From positions 62,001 through 126,000 of IMG/VR virus record IMGVR_UViG_3300017917_002466: 64,000 nt of DNA; one strand, written 5' to 3'. The position numbers were made by a program, and so were the translations under genes. Under the pieces are notes generated by a model. It was not told where the DNA came from, searched no databases, and was given only the letters and a program-made list of their open reading frames with translations. This DNA is from a virus. Each line of letters starts with the position of its first letter. Within the stretch, counting starts at the first letter, position 1. This document shows positions 17,663 to 25,902 of this stretch, piece by piece.

Positions 17663-18637
17663 ATGCTTGAAAAAACAAACGAGAATAAAGCAAAAAAACA
17701 GAAAAGATTTTCTCTTTGGGTCGAGCGCTACCGCCCAATTACAGTAAGTCAGATTATTCTTCCCAAAGAAGTCAAAGCTTTTTTCCTGAAGCTTGTTGAA
17801 GAAAAGGAGGTTCCGAATCTCCTTCTTTATTCTTCAAGCCCCGGTGTCGGTAAGACGACAATGGCAAAGGCTTTGGTTAATGATATTAAGTCTGATTATA
17901 TCTATATCAATATGTCGTTGGAGAGCGGTATTGATACTTTGAGGAATCGTATTTCTAAATTCGCAACTTCATACTCAATGTTTGGAGAAAACGAAGGCGG
18001 AAAGAAAATTTGTATATTGGACGAGTTTGACGGTTCAACCCCGGCTCTCCAAGCAGCTATGAGAGGATTTATGGAAGAGTTTCAGGATAGCTGCCGATTC
18101 GTTCTCACCTGTAACTATATCACCAAAATCATAGAACCCTTGAAGTCAAGATGTCAACAGATTGATTTCAATATGATGGACATAAAGTCTCAAGAACAAT
18201 GTAAACCACTTATTATAAGTAGACTTTTGGGAATATTGAAGAATGAAAAGGTTGATTTTAAAAACGAAACCATTCAGAAGATTGTTGATACTTTCTATCC
18301 AGATGTTCGTAGAATGATTAATCTTCTTCAGCAATATTCCAAAAATAATGGTATAATTGATGGTGGTATTTTTGATGTTGAAAAGGTGGATACTGAATTC
18401 TATCAGATGATTTTGAATAAGAAACTCACCGACGCAAGAAGGTATGTCATTGAACGTAATTACAACTTTGATGAAATGTACAGAAACCTTTTTGATAATA
18501 TGGTTCCTATGCTTGATAAGCCAAAACAAGCACAGGCTATTTTAGTTATAGCCGAATATGCTTTTCGTTCAGTTCACGTTTTGGACAAAGAAATAAACTT
18601 CACAGCCTGTTTAATAGAATTAATGTCAATTTTATAG
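17663..18637 (+). CDS. gp44: gp44-like clamp loader ATPase
   Basis: AAA+ clamp-loader large subunit that opens gp45. About 324 aa (T4: 319). Walker A SSPGVGKTT near residue 65, Walker B ICILDEFDG near residue 120, the SRC arginine finger as LKSRCQQ. The frame is open from 17633, but the ATG at 17663 has GGAG at a good distance and starts just before the conserved RYRP block. T4 places gp62 next; here a gp62-like gene is 2.5 kb downstream. Confidence 0.92.
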   Translation: MLEKTNENKAKKQKRFSLWVERYRPITVSQIILPKEVKAFFLKLVEEKEVPNLLLYSSSPGVGKTTMAKALVNDIKSDYIYINMSLESGIDTLRNRISKFATSYSMFGENEGGKKICILDEFDGSTPALQAAMRGFMEEFQDSCRFVLTCNYITKIIEPLKSRCQQIDFNMMDIKSQEQCKPLIISRLLGILKNEKVDFKNETIQKIVDTFYPDVRRMINLLQQYSKNNGIIDGGIFDVEKVDTEFYQMILNKKLTDARRYVIERNYNFDEMYRNLFDNMVPMLDKPKQAQAILVIAEYAFRSVHVLDKEINFTACLIELMSIL

Positions 18638-18662
18638 AAAATTGTTTAACAAAGGAGATTTT

Positions 18663-18851
18663 ATGATGACAGATCAAGAAAAAATTGATTTAAAAAATGA
18701 AATTGAAAAAGCAGAAAAGACTTTAAAATTAATGGAACAAAATGCTGAAAAAATTAAAATAGAAGATCGAGATGGTTCTTATTGGAGAATTTTAAAAGCA
18801 AACGAAAGTTTTGAAAAACATATTGAATATATGAAGAATTTGTTAAAATAG
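18663..18851 (+). CDS. small coiled-coil protein of unknown function
   Basis: 62 aa, strong AAAGGAG Shine-Dalgarno sequence. Heptad-like and highly charged (KNEIEKAEKTLKLMEQ). No family recognised. It lies in the run between gp44 and the glycosyltransferase-like gene. Confidence 0.7.
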   Translation: MMTDQEKIDLKNEIEKAEKTLKLMEQNAEKIKIEDRDGSYWRILKANESFEKHIEYMKNLLK

Positions 18852-18862
18852 GAGAAAAGTAA

Positions 18863-19639
18863 ATGGCTAATATCAAATGCATTGTACCAAGACTTAATAA
18901 TCAAAAGTTTCAAATATTTACAGAACCATCTATGAAAAAGATAAGTTCACAAGTACTTCAAATTTTTGATAAAGACCCTACTAAACCTGAAAATATATTT
19001 AAAAAGTATAATGCTGGTATTGAAGCAGTTATACAAAATGGTCTTGAAGATGGGGATATTGTAATTTTCTTACACGAGGACGTTGGTATTATAGACAACC
19101 TTTTTCGAGAAAAAATTGAACTTCTTTTTCAAGAAAAAAATGATGTTGCTATTGTCGGAATAGCTGGTGCTGTTGAAATTACTGAACGTCTAGGCTGGTG
19201 GATGACAACTCCAGATAAAATGAGAGGCCATTTAATACAGGGGAAAGCTGATGGTGGTCAAGGAGAAGGATTTCATTTACAAAAAGGCCCTATAGGATAT
19301 TTTGATGACTTAGTAGCTATAGATGGTTGTATGATGATAACTCAAGGAAGATTTATTAAAGAAGGCTTAAGATTTGACGATCAGACTTTTACTTCTGGTA
19401 ACGATTTTTATGATATAGATTTTGGACTGAAGGCTTTAGAAATGGGATATAAAATTTCTGTAGCTGATATTCTTATTTTTCATCAATCTTCTGGTATGGG
19501 AGTCTTTAATGAAGCTTGGAAAAATAATGGAAAAATATTAATTGAAAAATGGACGAGTAAAGGTTATAAATTACCATTTACGAGAGATCAGTTTAAAATG
19601 AAAGAAGTTAATAACGAAATCGTGGAGATTAACATATGA
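18863..19639 (+). CDS. GT-A fold glycosyltransferase-like protein (StrF-type)
   Basis: 258 aa. The pattern KYNAGIEAVI ... DGDIVIFLHEDVGI contains a DxD-like metal site (HEDV) typical of GT-A fold glycosyltransferases of the StrF type. A later block, VAIDGCMMI ... DFYDIDFGLKALEMGYKI, fits the acceptor side. It may modify DNA or a virion glycan; no base-modification pathway is seen nearby. The next gene overlaps its end. Confidence 0.7.
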   Translation: MANIKCIVPRLNNQKFQIFTEPSMKKISSQVLQIFDKDPTKPENIFKKYNAGIEAVIQNGLEDGDIVIFLHEDVGIIDNLFREKIELLFQEKNDVAIVGIAGAVEITERLGWWMTTPDKMRGHLIQGKADGGQGEGFHLQKGPIGYFDDLVAIDGCMMITQGRFIKEGLRFDDQTFTSGNDFYDIDFGLKALEMGYKISVADILIFHQSSGMGVFNEAWKNNGKILIEKWTSKGYKLPFTRDQFKMKEVNNEIVEINI

Positions 19640-19854
19640 AAAGTATATCAGGTATCTTCAATAAGAAATATGCTTGGGAAATCAATGGGCTTTACAAAAT
19701 AAGAAAGTTTAAAGAGGGGATTGATTTCTTTGAATTCTATTGTAAGCTAGATTTATACAAAGAAGATCATAAACCATCTTTTCAGTTATGGTTTGAGATT
19801 TTCAATTTTTTGGTATTGGATATTCACATTTATAATATGTTTCACTTAGAATAA
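19636..19854 (+). CDS. small protein of unknown function
   Basis: 72 aa, ATG overlapping the glycosyltransferase stop by 4 bases. Aromatic-rich, no motif recognised. Followed by a late promoter for the lysozyme. Confidence 0.6.
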   Translation: MKSISGIFNKKYAWEINGLYKIRKFKEGIDFFEFYCKLDLYKEDHKPSFQLWFEIFNFLVLDIHIYNMFHLE

Positions 19855-19866
19855 TAAGTTTATTTA

Positions 19867-19912
19867 TATAAATACTCATAAGATGTGTACAGAATATTAA
19901 AGGAAAAAAATA
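19867..19912 (+). promoter_or_regulatory. late promoter with a shortened leader before the lysozyme
   Basis: TATAAATA at 19867-19874, followed by CTCATAAGATGTGTACAG, which matches the first 20 bases of the pseudoknot leaders (compare L1/L2) but lacks everything downstream. It appears to be a deletion derivative of that leader. The start codon follows an AAAGGAAA ribosome site. Confidence 0.65.
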
Positions 19913-20458
19913 ATGGATAAAATATTTGAGATTGCACTTAAAATGACTTTACAATTTGAAGGCGGATATTCAAATAATCCTAAAGACCCTGGTGGAGAAA
20001 CAAATAAAGGAATTATTAAAGCTATTTATGACTCTTATAGAAAATCTAAAAAACTTCCTTTTCAATCTGTTAAAAATATAACTGATGATGAAGTAAAAGA
20101 AATCTATTATAATAACTATTGGTTAAAAGCTTCTTGTGATAAAATCCCCGATAAAGTAGCAGTTATTCATTTTGATACTGCTGTAAATTGTGGAGTCGGT
20201 CAAGCTAATAAATTTCTTCAAAGATGTTTGAGAGTTGTTAGTGATGGGGTAATAGGAAATAAAACTATTGAAGAAATGAAAAAAGTTAAAGATAAAATTG
20301 GGCTTACTGAATTCGTCAAAAATTATTTAACAATGAGAAAAAACTATTATACTTTAATTTCAGAAAAAAATACTAATCTTAAAGTCTTTCTAAAAGGTTG
20401 GAATAATAGAATTGCTTTATTAGAAACATCAGTCAATCAAGACACTTTTTATTGTTAA
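19913..20458 (+). CDS. GH108-type lysozyme (endolysin)
   Basis: Peptidoglycan hydrolase for host lysis. 181 aa. The catalytic block LQFEGGYSNNPKDPGGETNKG is near the N-terminus (Glu in EGGY), followed by a YYNNYW block and the C-terminal peptidoglycan-binding half (RVVSDGVIGNKTI). No signal peptide is visible, so a holin is needed; none is obvious next to it. The late promoter upstream fits lysis timing. Confidence 0.9.
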   Translation: MDKIFEIALKMTLQFEGGYSNNPKDPGGETNKGIIKAIYDSYRKSKKLPFQSVKNITDDEVKEIYYNNYWLKASCDKIPDKVAVIHFDTAVNCGVGQANKFLQRCLRVVSDGVIGNKTIEEMKKVKDKIGLTEFVKNYLTMRKNYYTLISEKNTNLKVFLKGWNNRIALLETSVNQDTFYC

Positions 20459-20468
20459 GGAGGAAATC

Positions 20469-20711
20469 ATGAATTGGATACAGAAAACAGCAGTTAAGGT
20501 TGTATGGCCAATGGTAAAGAAGTTTCTTCTTGAACATATCAAGAGCGAAGAGTCACAGAAGAAGTATGTAGATATTATTAATAGGAAACTTGATATTCCT
20601 AATCTTTCAGAGGAAGCCGAGACAAAGCTTCTTAATCAAGTTTATGACGCAGGTCAAGAAGCCTTAGTTGAAATCATCAATAATTTTGATGTTGAAAAGT
20701 TGGATAAATAA
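20469..20711 (+). CDS. small protein of unknown function
   Basis: 80 aa, AAGGAGG Shine-Dalgarno sequence, 10 bases after the lysozyme stop. Starts with an amphipathic segment (WIQKTAVKVVWPMVKKFLLEHI) that could lie on a membrane. A lysis role is conceivable from position, but there is no clear membrane-spanning segment. Confidence 0.65.
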   Translation: MNWIQKTAVKVVWPMVKKFLLEHIKSEESQKKYVDIINRKLDIPNLSEEAETKLLNQVYDAGQEALVEIINNFDVEKLDK

Positions 20712-21209
20712 ATGTTAAAGTTAATTGGATATTGGTCTGAAACCAATAATCATATTGATAAATTGAGAAAAGAATTATCAAAACGTCTCCCCGAAGGATA
20801 CGGGGAGATGTATTTGAATAGCTTTAAAAATGACCCACCAAGACCTCCTTCACCATATATTCATCCTTCTATAATAGTTGACAAGCAATTCTGGAAATGT
20901 TATAATAAAGATAAGGTTATAAAGTATTTACAAGAAGGTAAAATAGTAAATCAATATAGAGGATATTCTGGTTGTCGTTTATGTAAACAGACTCTTGGTA
21001 CTTGTGAAAAAACTGATGGCATTTGGTGTTGGCCTGATAAAATGGAACATTATATTGAAAAACACGATGTAAAGCTTCCATCGGTATTTTTAGAATATTT
21101 GGAAGAAAAAGAATTTGAAATAGGCGAAATAGAAGTTGAAAGAATTGAAGAAATTGACGAAACCTTTTGGAAGGAATGGTGTAAATGCCAGAACTATTTG
21201 ACTATTTGA
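20712..21209 (+). CDS. protein of unknown function with a Cys/His cluster
   Basis: 165 aa, ATG immediately after the previous stop. A central CRLCKQTLGTCEKTDGIWCWPDKMEHYIEKH block has four Cys and two His and could bind zinc. It overlaps the gp62-like gene by 25 bases. No family recognised beyond being a phage protein. Confidence 0.7.
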   Translation: MLKLIGYWSETNNHIDKLRKELSKRLPEGYGEMYLNSFKNDPPRPPSPYIHPSIIVDKQFWKCYNKDKVIKYLQEGKIVNQYRGYSGCRLCKQTLGTCEKTDGIWCWPDKMEHYIEKHDVKLPSVFLEYLEEKEFEIGEIEVERIEEIDETFWKEWCKCQNYLTI

Positions 21210-21589
21210 AAGCATTAACCGAAAGAAACGAATTTCTTGATTTTGATAATGAAGAAGTCAGTAAAGACTATCAGCCATTTATGATTAATAGGTTTGTATC
21301 AATGGCTGAAGTCTTTACGCAAGTCGTTAATGAAATCAACCGATATTCTGATATTCCAAAAGAAACTCATTTTCGTTATTTATTTTCAGTTCTGCCAAAG
21401 AGAAGGCAGTTCTTTAAGTACATCAAAAAGAAGAAAGATTTGACTCAAGATGAAAAGTTAATCATCGCCCATTATTTTGAAGTTGGTCTTACAGATGCAG
21501 AAAGATACATTCAAATGCTTGACGAAAACCAAATAAAAGAGATTTTAGACATTCATCGTTACGGAAAAAATAGTTTAGCAGGTATATAA
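21185..21589 (+). CDS. gp62: gp62-like clamp loader small subunit (probable)
   Basis: 134 aa. The pattern DYQPFMINRFVSMAEVFTQVVNEINRY ... HFRYLFSVLPKRRQFFKYIKKKK follows the gp62 family of divergent T4-like phages (PF-INR-S, then an LP-RR-Y-K block). In T4 gp62 is 187 aa, so this is short. It partners gp44 in clamp loading. Not adjacent to gp44; a block of six genes separates them. Confidence 0.6.
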   Translation: MPELFDYLKALTERNEFLDFDNEEVSKDYQPFMINRFVSMAEVFTQVVNEINRYSDIPKETHFRYLFSVLPKRRQFFKYIKKKKDLTQDEKLIIAHYFEVGLTDAERYIQMLDENQIKEILDIHRYGKNSLAGI

Positions 21590-21592
21590 ATA
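21585..21592 (+). promoter_or_regulatory. late promoter TATAAATA
   Basis: TATAAATA octamer overlapping the gp62-like stop region, 22 bases before the ATG at 21614 with AAAGGAGG between them. Confidence 0.65.
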
Positions 21593-21613
21593 CTTCCAAC
21601 AAAGGAGGTATTC

Positions 21614-22174
21614 ATGTACTATAAACCACCAAAAACGGATAATAAAGATCAATGGGTTCCAATCGTAGTGAAAAGTAAAGATTGGTTGGTTGGATATATA
21701 AGCGGAATACAAATGATTGAATCAATCATTTCAAACTCCCTTGAAGAAAATGGAATGGAAATTGACTTTCGTGGATTAGAATTATGCTTAGACAGTTCCC
21801 GATTTAATGATATAATGGAAGATGGAAAAAGAGAGTCTGAATGTACCACTAAAGAAATTAAAAAGTATTATGAAAGGATAATTGACCAAAAAATAGATAT
21901 GATTAAAGAACAACACCCCGACAATGAGCAAGTTTTTGAAAATTATTTTTTAGAAGTAGAGTGTTCTTGTGGGTTAGGAATTTTCTTGTTTAAAACATCA
22001 AAAGAAGTTCCAGAAAAACAATTTAGATGTTCAATATGTGGAAGAGTGGTTATAGATTATACTGAAAAAAATGATGAAGAATTTCAATACGAAGGTAATG
22101 CTTCAAATAGAGTCCAACTAATCGCAGAAGAATTATCTAAAAAAATGGAAAAAGAAGATGACGACGAAGATTAA
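21614..22174 (+). CDS. zinc-ribbon protein of unknown function
   Basis: 186 aa. The C-terminal part has a CSCG ... CSICG pair (residues ~117-143), a zinc ribbon. The C-terminus is acidic. Late promoter and strong Shine-Dalgarno sequence upstream. No function can be assigned. Confidence 0.75.
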   Translation: MYYKPPKTDNKDQWVPIVVKSKDWLVGYISGIQMIESIISNSLEENGMEIDFRGLELCLDSSRFNDIMEDGKRESECTTKEIKKYYERIIDQKIDMIKEQHPDNEQVFENYFLEVECSCGLGIFLFKTSKEVPEKQFRCSICGRVVIDYTEKNDEEFQYEGNASNRVQLIAEELSKKMEKEDDDED

Positions 22175-22197
22175 ATTTAAAACATAAGGAGAGTTTT

Positions 22198-22368
22198 ATG
22201 GTTATTCCAAAGAAAGTGAAATGTGTACATTGTAGTTCAGTAGTTGAACAAAACGGTTCTTGTTCGTGTGGAAAAGTTAAGGTCACTAATGGAACCATCA
22301 CCGAAGGAAGTTTAGGAAAAGACTACGTTGATGTTTCTGCCCAGATTCTTAATGAATCAGTTGCCTAA
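22198..22368 (+). CDS. 56-aa zinc-ribbon-like protein
   Basis: ATG at 22198 preceded by AAGGAGAG. Contains CVHCSS and a CSCG pair, then a short Gly/Thr-rich end. It lies between the zinc-ribbon gene and the dNMP kinase in the same run. Confidence 0.65.
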   Translation: MVIPKKVKCVHCSSVVEQNGSCSCGKVKVTNGTITEGSLGKDYVDVSAQILNESVA

Positions 22369-22393
22369 TTAACAAGTTCATTCGGAGGTTGAT

Positions 22394-23098
22394 ATGAAAA
22401 AAGTCGTGTTGATGAGCGGAAAAATCCACTGTGGAAAAAATCAATTCGCCCAGTTTCTCAAAGAAGAATTCAGGAATAAAGGTCTAAAGGTTTCCGAAGA
22501 CCTTTTTGCACGTTCTCTTAAAGACGGATGCAAAGAAGACTTTCGTAAGTTGACTAATGTCTTAGAAAGCATCTGTGAAGAAGTTAAATCCAAGATTGGA
22601 CTTTTTGTTGACCAAAGAGCCCATATGTTGAGCCCAAATATTGTCAAGGATATTGACAATTCTCTAGATAAGCTCAAGATTAAAGACGAGAACTGGTACG
22701 AAGACAAGACCGATATTACTCGTAATATTCTTCAGCTTTATGGTACTGAAATTTTCCGTAAAAGAGTAGACGAGAATTGGTGGGTCAAGCAGGTAAGGAA
22801 CCGATGTATCGCCTCAAACGACGATGTTATCATTGTCACAGACTGTAGGTTCCCAAATGAAATTACCGAAATGTTGTGTGATGATTATGAAACTGTAGTC
22901 ATTAGAATTAATAGAGATATAAATACTAATGAACAGATATCATCTCACGATTCTGAAACAGCCCTTAATAATTGGGAAATGTGGAACTATATTATTAACA
23001 ATAATGGTAATTTACAAACTTTAAAAGAATCAGCAAAAACAGTATGTGAAGATATACTACAAGAAAAATATGATTCTAACTACTTATTTAATAATTAA
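22394..23098 (+). CDS. gp1: deoxynucleoside monophosphate kinase (gp1-like)
   Basis: Phosphorylates dNMPs to dNDPs, the step after dCMP deaminase. 234 aa (T4 gp1: 241). P-loop variant MSGKIHCGKNQFA at the N-terminus; the family block SSHDSETALNNW near residue 185; DCRFPNEI near residue 155. Shine-Dalgarno CGGAGG. The 3' end is overlapped by an inserted HNH gene. Confidence 0.9.
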   Translation: MKKVVLMSGKIHCGKNQFAQFLKEEFRNKGLKVSEDLFARSLKDGCKEDFRKLTNVLESICEEVKSKIGLFVDQRAHMLSPNIVKDIDNSLDKLKIKDENWYEDKTDITRNILQLYGTEIFRKRVDENWWVKQVRNRCIASNDDVIIVTDCRFPNEITEMLCDDYETVVIRINRDINTNEQISSHDSETALNNWEMWNYIINNNGNLQTLKESAKTVCEDILQEKYDSNYLFNN

Positions 23099-23771
23099 TA
23101 TTAATGGAAGAACTTTTTCTTATTGGAAAAATAAAGGTTATATTATTCCAACATATAAAGATAAATTTGGACGAATAAGAGTTCAAAGAAATACTAAAAT
23201 AGAAGTCAAAGTTTCTGATTTGCCAAAAGGAAGTCATATTAAAGTTCTTTGTAAGTGTGATAATTGTGGAAAAGAAAGAATATTAAAATTTGCACAATAT
23301 AATCCAATATGTAAAAGTTGTAATTTACATTCTTATCAAAAAGACTTAAATCCAAATTGGAAAAATGGTTTTCCGAAATGTAAAATTTGTGGTTCAATAT
23401 TAAAAGACCGAAGGTCAAGTTTTTGTGTTGATTGTCTTTGGAAACAACAAGTTGGTTCAAAGCATCCAAAATATAACCACAAATTAACTGAAAAAGAAAG
23501 AAAATTATCTCATAATCGTGGTCTTAATTCAAAAAATTATTTTTGGAAAAAAGAAGTTCTACAAAGAGATAACCATACTTGTCAAAAATGTAGTTCAAAA
23601 GAATATCTTCAAGTTCATCATATTGACAATTTTAACGAAAATATTCAAAGACGTTATGATATAAATAATGGTATAACGCTTTGTAAGAAATGTCATAAAT
23701 TAATTCATAAAATTTTTGGAAATAAAACCAATACAAACCACTTAGAAAAATTTCTTTCAAAAATAATATAA
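23070..23771 (+). CDS. HNH homing endonuclease
   Basis: About 233 aa; the start is chosen by alignment with the related gene at 50622. N-terminal zinc-finger modules (CDNCGKERI, CKSC, CKICG, CVDC), then the HNH core LQRDNHTCQKC ... LQVHHIDNF ... ITLCKKCHKLIH. The first 29 bases overlap the kinase gene, so no separate promoter is seen. Inserted directly after the dNMP kinase. Confidence 0.85.
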   Translation: MILTTYLIININGRTFSYWKNKGYIIPTYKDKFGRIRVQRNTKIEVKVSDLPKGSHIKVLCKCDNCGKERILKFAQYNPICKSCNLHSYQKDLNPNWKNGFPKCKICGSILKDRRSSFCVDCLWKQQVGSKHPKYNHKLTEKERKLSHNRGLNSKNYFWKKEVLQRDNHTCQKCSSKEYLQVHHIDNFNENIQRRYDINNGITLCKKCHKLIHKIFGNKTNTNHLEKFLSKII

Positions 23772-23783
23772 GGAGAGGGAAAT

Positions 23784-24182
23784 ATGGGAGCTTTTAAAGA
23801 TTTCGTAAACCAGAAGCTAAATGAAGAAGCCAAAAAGGTTTCAAGCAATCTTCTAAAGAACATCATAGACGTTCTCAAAGAGTACATCGCAACAGAGTAC
23901 GATTTGACAGAAGACGAGAAGATGCAGATTATCAATAATATGCAGATTGGAGTAGAAGAGCATGACAAGGGTATCTTGAAGAAAGGCCCTCGCTTTATTG
24001 CTACTTCAAACTATGATGAAGGTGAAGGAAAGTCAGTTCCAGTCGAAATCGTTATTGAGATTGTAACCGACAAGATTGGCCAGAAGCAAGAAGTTGCTCC
24101 AGCCGAAGAACCATCAGTACCAGATGAAGTTGCTGATGAAGGTGGAGAAGAAAGCACTGAGGGCAGTGGAGAGGAAGAGTAA
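23784..24182 (+). CDS. acidic protein of unknown function, possibly virion-internal
   Basis: 132 aa. The N-terminus GAFKDFVNQKLNEEAKKVS is amphipathic; the last 40 residues are Glu/Pro-rich. The start block resembles those of the genes at 37849 and 38851, which may be head-targeted. Shine-Dalgarno AAGGAGAGG. Confidence 0.6.
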   Translation: MGAFKDFVNQKLNEEAKKVSSNLLKNIIDVLKEYIATEYDLTEDEKMQIINNMQIGVEEHDKGILKKGPRFIATSNYDEGEGKSVPVEIVIEIVTDKIGQKQEVAPAEEPSVPDEVADEGGEESTEGSGEEE

Positions 24183-24185
24183 TTC

Positions 24186-24548
24186 GTGATCAAACTTAAT
24201 TTTTTAAACGAATACTATGGTTCAAAAAAACCTATTGAATCTCTTGAAGTTAATGAACTCTTAGAAATTTTAAAAAATTTTAAAAAAAGAGAAATTCAAA
24301 AACATAAAAATAATGAAAAATTTCAAACAACTAAGATAGATAAAGCTATTGAAACTACAAGTAAGCTTAATTTAAAAGGAATTTCTCTTTTAACTAAATG
24401 GATAGATATATTAAAAGAAAATGGATATTGGGAAGATAGTGACCCAATGATAGAACTTTCTAATAGATATGGCTCACAAGTTTTTGATATATATATTAAA
24501 CATAGCTCGGAAGTCCCTGTATTTATAAGAAAGGGAGTGGATTTCTAA
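24186..24548 (+). CDS. protein of unknown function
   Basis: 120 aa with a GTG start 4 bases after the previous stop; GGAAGAG-type ribosome site within the previous gene. Charged, helical composition, no family recognised. Confidence 0.6.
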   Translation: MIKLNFLNEYYGSKKPIESLEVNELLEILKNFKKREIQKHKNNEKFQTTKIDKAIETTSKLNLKGISLLTKWIDILKENGYWEDSDPMIELSNRYGSQVFDIYIKHSSEVPVFIRKGVDF

Positions 24549-24761
24549 ATGTCAATCTTCAATGATATTGAAAAGGATATAATGTACGAAGTACTTCAAA
24601 AATGTGCTATAGATTATGCAAAGATTCACGGAGAAGATGAAAAAAATGAAGATGTAATCCTTATTAATAAGTTTCTTGAAAATATTACAAGATTTGACCT
24701 TGTAGAAGCCATTGTAGACAAACTAAAAGAAAAAGGTTACCAAATTTCTCAAAAGACTTGA
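24549..24761 (+). CDS. small acidic protein of unknown function
   Basis: 70 aa, ATG directly after the preceding stop, with GGGAGTGG upstream. Last gene before the tRNA region; the tRNA promoter overlaps its stop codon. Confidence 0.6.
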   Translation: MSIFNDIEKDIMYEVLQKCAIDYAKIHGEDEKNEDVILINKFLENITRFDLVEAIVDKLKEKGYQISQKT

Positions 24762-24786
24762 CAGACTTAGGAAAATGATATATATT
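24758..24786 (+). promoter_or_regulatory. sigma70-type promoter
   Basis: TTGACA at 24758-24763 and TATATT at 24781-24786, 17-bp spacer. First of two tandem promoters feeding the tRNA array. Confidence 0.75.
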
Positions 24787-24907
24787 AGATGAATATAGAT
24801 TTAAAAAAAATACCTATTAAGCTTCCAATCTTGAAGATAGATGGAGAAGAAATCAAAATTTTGGGCTTATTTAAAATCAAATATAAGAAAAAATTTTTAA
24901 AAAAACC

Positions 24908-24936
24908 TTGACAAACTCGTGAAAATATGTTATATT
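24908..24936 (+). promoter_or_regulatory. sigma70-type promoter for the tRNA array
   Basis: TTGACA 24908-24913, 17-bp spacer, TATATT 24931-24936 with TG at 24928-24929. No gene is needed between 24787 and 24992; the stretch holds only these promoters. Confidence 0.85.
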
Positions 24937-24992
24937 AAGAAGGTCGATGAAAAAAGGTCAGAAACTATAAATAGTAATAGAAAGAAATAATA

Positions 24993-25068
24993 GCGGGAGG
25001 CTAGGCCCAGTGGTCTGGAAAGTCTCATAAGCTTTCAACCTACGTGCAACTCGTAGTCCACGCAACCA
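24993..25068 (+). tRNA. tRNA-Met(CAT), imperfect
   Basis: Anticodon stem AAAGT/GCTTT with loop CTCATAA (anticodon CAT) and T stem CTACG/CGTAG. The acceptor pairs only with a bulged A. ACCA at the end. It may be degenerate, or a tRNA-Ile2. Confidence 0.6.
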
Positions 25069-25084
25069 AATAAAGGAAAACATT

Positions 25085-25210
25085 ATGAAAAACATTATCT
25101 GTAAACAGCAACTCTCAAAGCATGAAGCAAGTTATATTGCCATGCCTGAATTATGCTCTTGGTTTAATGCCAATAATACAGATAGACCAGGAGCAAAAAG
25201 GGAAACCTGA
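25085..25210 (+). CDS. 41-aa peptide of unknown function
   Basis: ATG at 25085 with AAAGGAAA upstream, stop at 25208, followed within 25 bases by a strong terminator. The product starts MKNIICKQQLSKHEASYIAM; no family recognised. Placed between the first tRNA and the main array. Confidence 0.5.
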   Translation: MKNIICKQQLSKHEASYIAMPELCSWFNANNTDRPGAKRET

Positions 25211-25233
25211 CTAATAATTTATCTTTAGGATAA

Positions 25234-25276
25234 AAAGGGAGTTGGGTAAAAACAACCGACTCCCTTTCTTTTTGTA
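25234..25276 (+). terminator. Rho-independent terminator
   Basis: AAAGGGAGTTGG pairs with CCGACTCCCTTT around a 10-nt loop, followed by CTTTTTG. The main tRNA array resumes after it, so a further promoter is needed. Confidence 0.85.
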
Positions 25277-25394
25277 CTGATGATCTTTGACAATTCGGGA
25301 ATTGATAAGCACTTTGTTGTGAAAAACACAACTAAAATGTAATTCTAAGCGACACCTGCTTTAAGTGGTGTGACAATATGAGAGAATATATTTT
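25277..25394 (+). other. non-coding stretch with hairpins before the main tRNA array
   Basis: No gene. A TTGACA at 25288 has no good -10. Two hairpins are visible: GTTGTG-AAAA-CACAAC and ACACC-...-GGTGT, enclosed by GAATT ... AATTC. It starts with the same CTTTGACAA string seen before R-elements at 41661 and 41978, but lacks the R-element loop. Confidence 0.4.
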
Positions 25395-25468
25395 GCCCCC
25401 AAAGCATTAAGGTGATGCACTTGGCTCTTAACCAAGAGAAGAAGGTTCAATACCTTTTGGGGGTACCA
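25395..25468 (+). tRNA. tRNA-Lys(CTT)
   Basis: Acceptor GCCCCCA/TGGGGGT, anticodon stem CTTGG/CCAAG with loop CTCTTAA. CCA encoded. Confidence 0.9.
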
Positions 25469-25476
25469 AATTTTTT

Positions 25477-25562
25477 GGCGCGGATGGTAAGTGGTTGAAA
25501 TCAAACGGCTGTAACCCGTTCGCCTCACGGCTATGTAGGTTAAAATCCTACCCGCGTCACCA
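25477..25562 (+). tRNA. tRNA-Tyr(GTA)
   Basis: Acceptor GGCGCGG/CCGCGTC, anticodon stem AACGG/CCGTT with loop CTGTAAC, long variable arm as expected for bacterial Tyr. CCA encoded. Confidence 0.92.
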
Positions 25563-25570
25563 AATTATAT

Positions 25571-25644
25571 AGGCTATTGGTGTAATAGAAACACATTTCT
25601 CTCCAAAAGAAAAGACAAGGGAGCATAACCTTTATAGCCTGCCA
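25571..25644 (+). tRNA. tRNA-Trp(CCA)
   Basis: Acceptor AGGCTAT/ATAGCCT, G73, anticodon stem TTTCT/AGAAA with loop CTCCAAA, CCA encoded. Confidence 0.85.
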
Positions 25645-25651
25645 ATTTTTT

Positions 25652-25726
25652 GCTTCCAAGGTGTTAAGGTTGCATTTCCGTCTTTTAAGCGGTAGGGTCT
25701 TGGTTCAAGTCCAAGTGGAAGCACCA
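25652..25726 (+). tRNA. tRNA-Lys(TTT)
   Basis: Acceptor GCTTCCA/TGGAAGC, loop CTTTTAA, T arm TTGGTTCAAGTCCAA. CCA encoded. The anticodon stem has one mismatch. Confidence 0.85.
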
Positions 25727-25733
25727 AGTTTGT

Positions 25734-25810
25734 GGAACTGTAGCATAATTGGCTAGTGCACCACATTGTCAATGTGGGTTATGCGGGTTCAAATCCCGTC
25801 GGTTCCGCCA
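25734..25810 (+). tRNA. tRNA-Asp(GTC)
   Basis: Acceptor GGAACTG/CGGTTCC, G73, anticodon stem CCACA/TGTGG with loop TTGTCAA. CCA encoded. Confidence 0.92.
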
Positions 25811-25818
25811 TAAGTTAC

Positions 25819-25902
25819 ACCCTCGTCGCCTAGTGGTAATGGCACCAGACTTTTAATCTGACGAGCGCAAGCTCTTCACAGGTTCAAATCCTGTCGGGGG
25901 TA
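25819..25902 (+). tRNA. tRNA with TTT anticodon and a long variable arm
   Basis: Acceptor ACCCTCG/CGGGGGT, loop CTTTTAA (anticodon TTT, Lys), but the variable arm is long with its own stem (GAGC-GCAA-GCTC), as in Leu/Ser/Tyr tRNAs. The 3' end reads ACTA, not ACCA. Amino-acid identity is uncertain. Confidence 0.75.

Noticed and set aside
24789-24911. 40-codon lysine-rich frame between the two tRNA promoters
   Set aside because: The ATG lies only 3 bases after a -10 element and no ribosome site is present.
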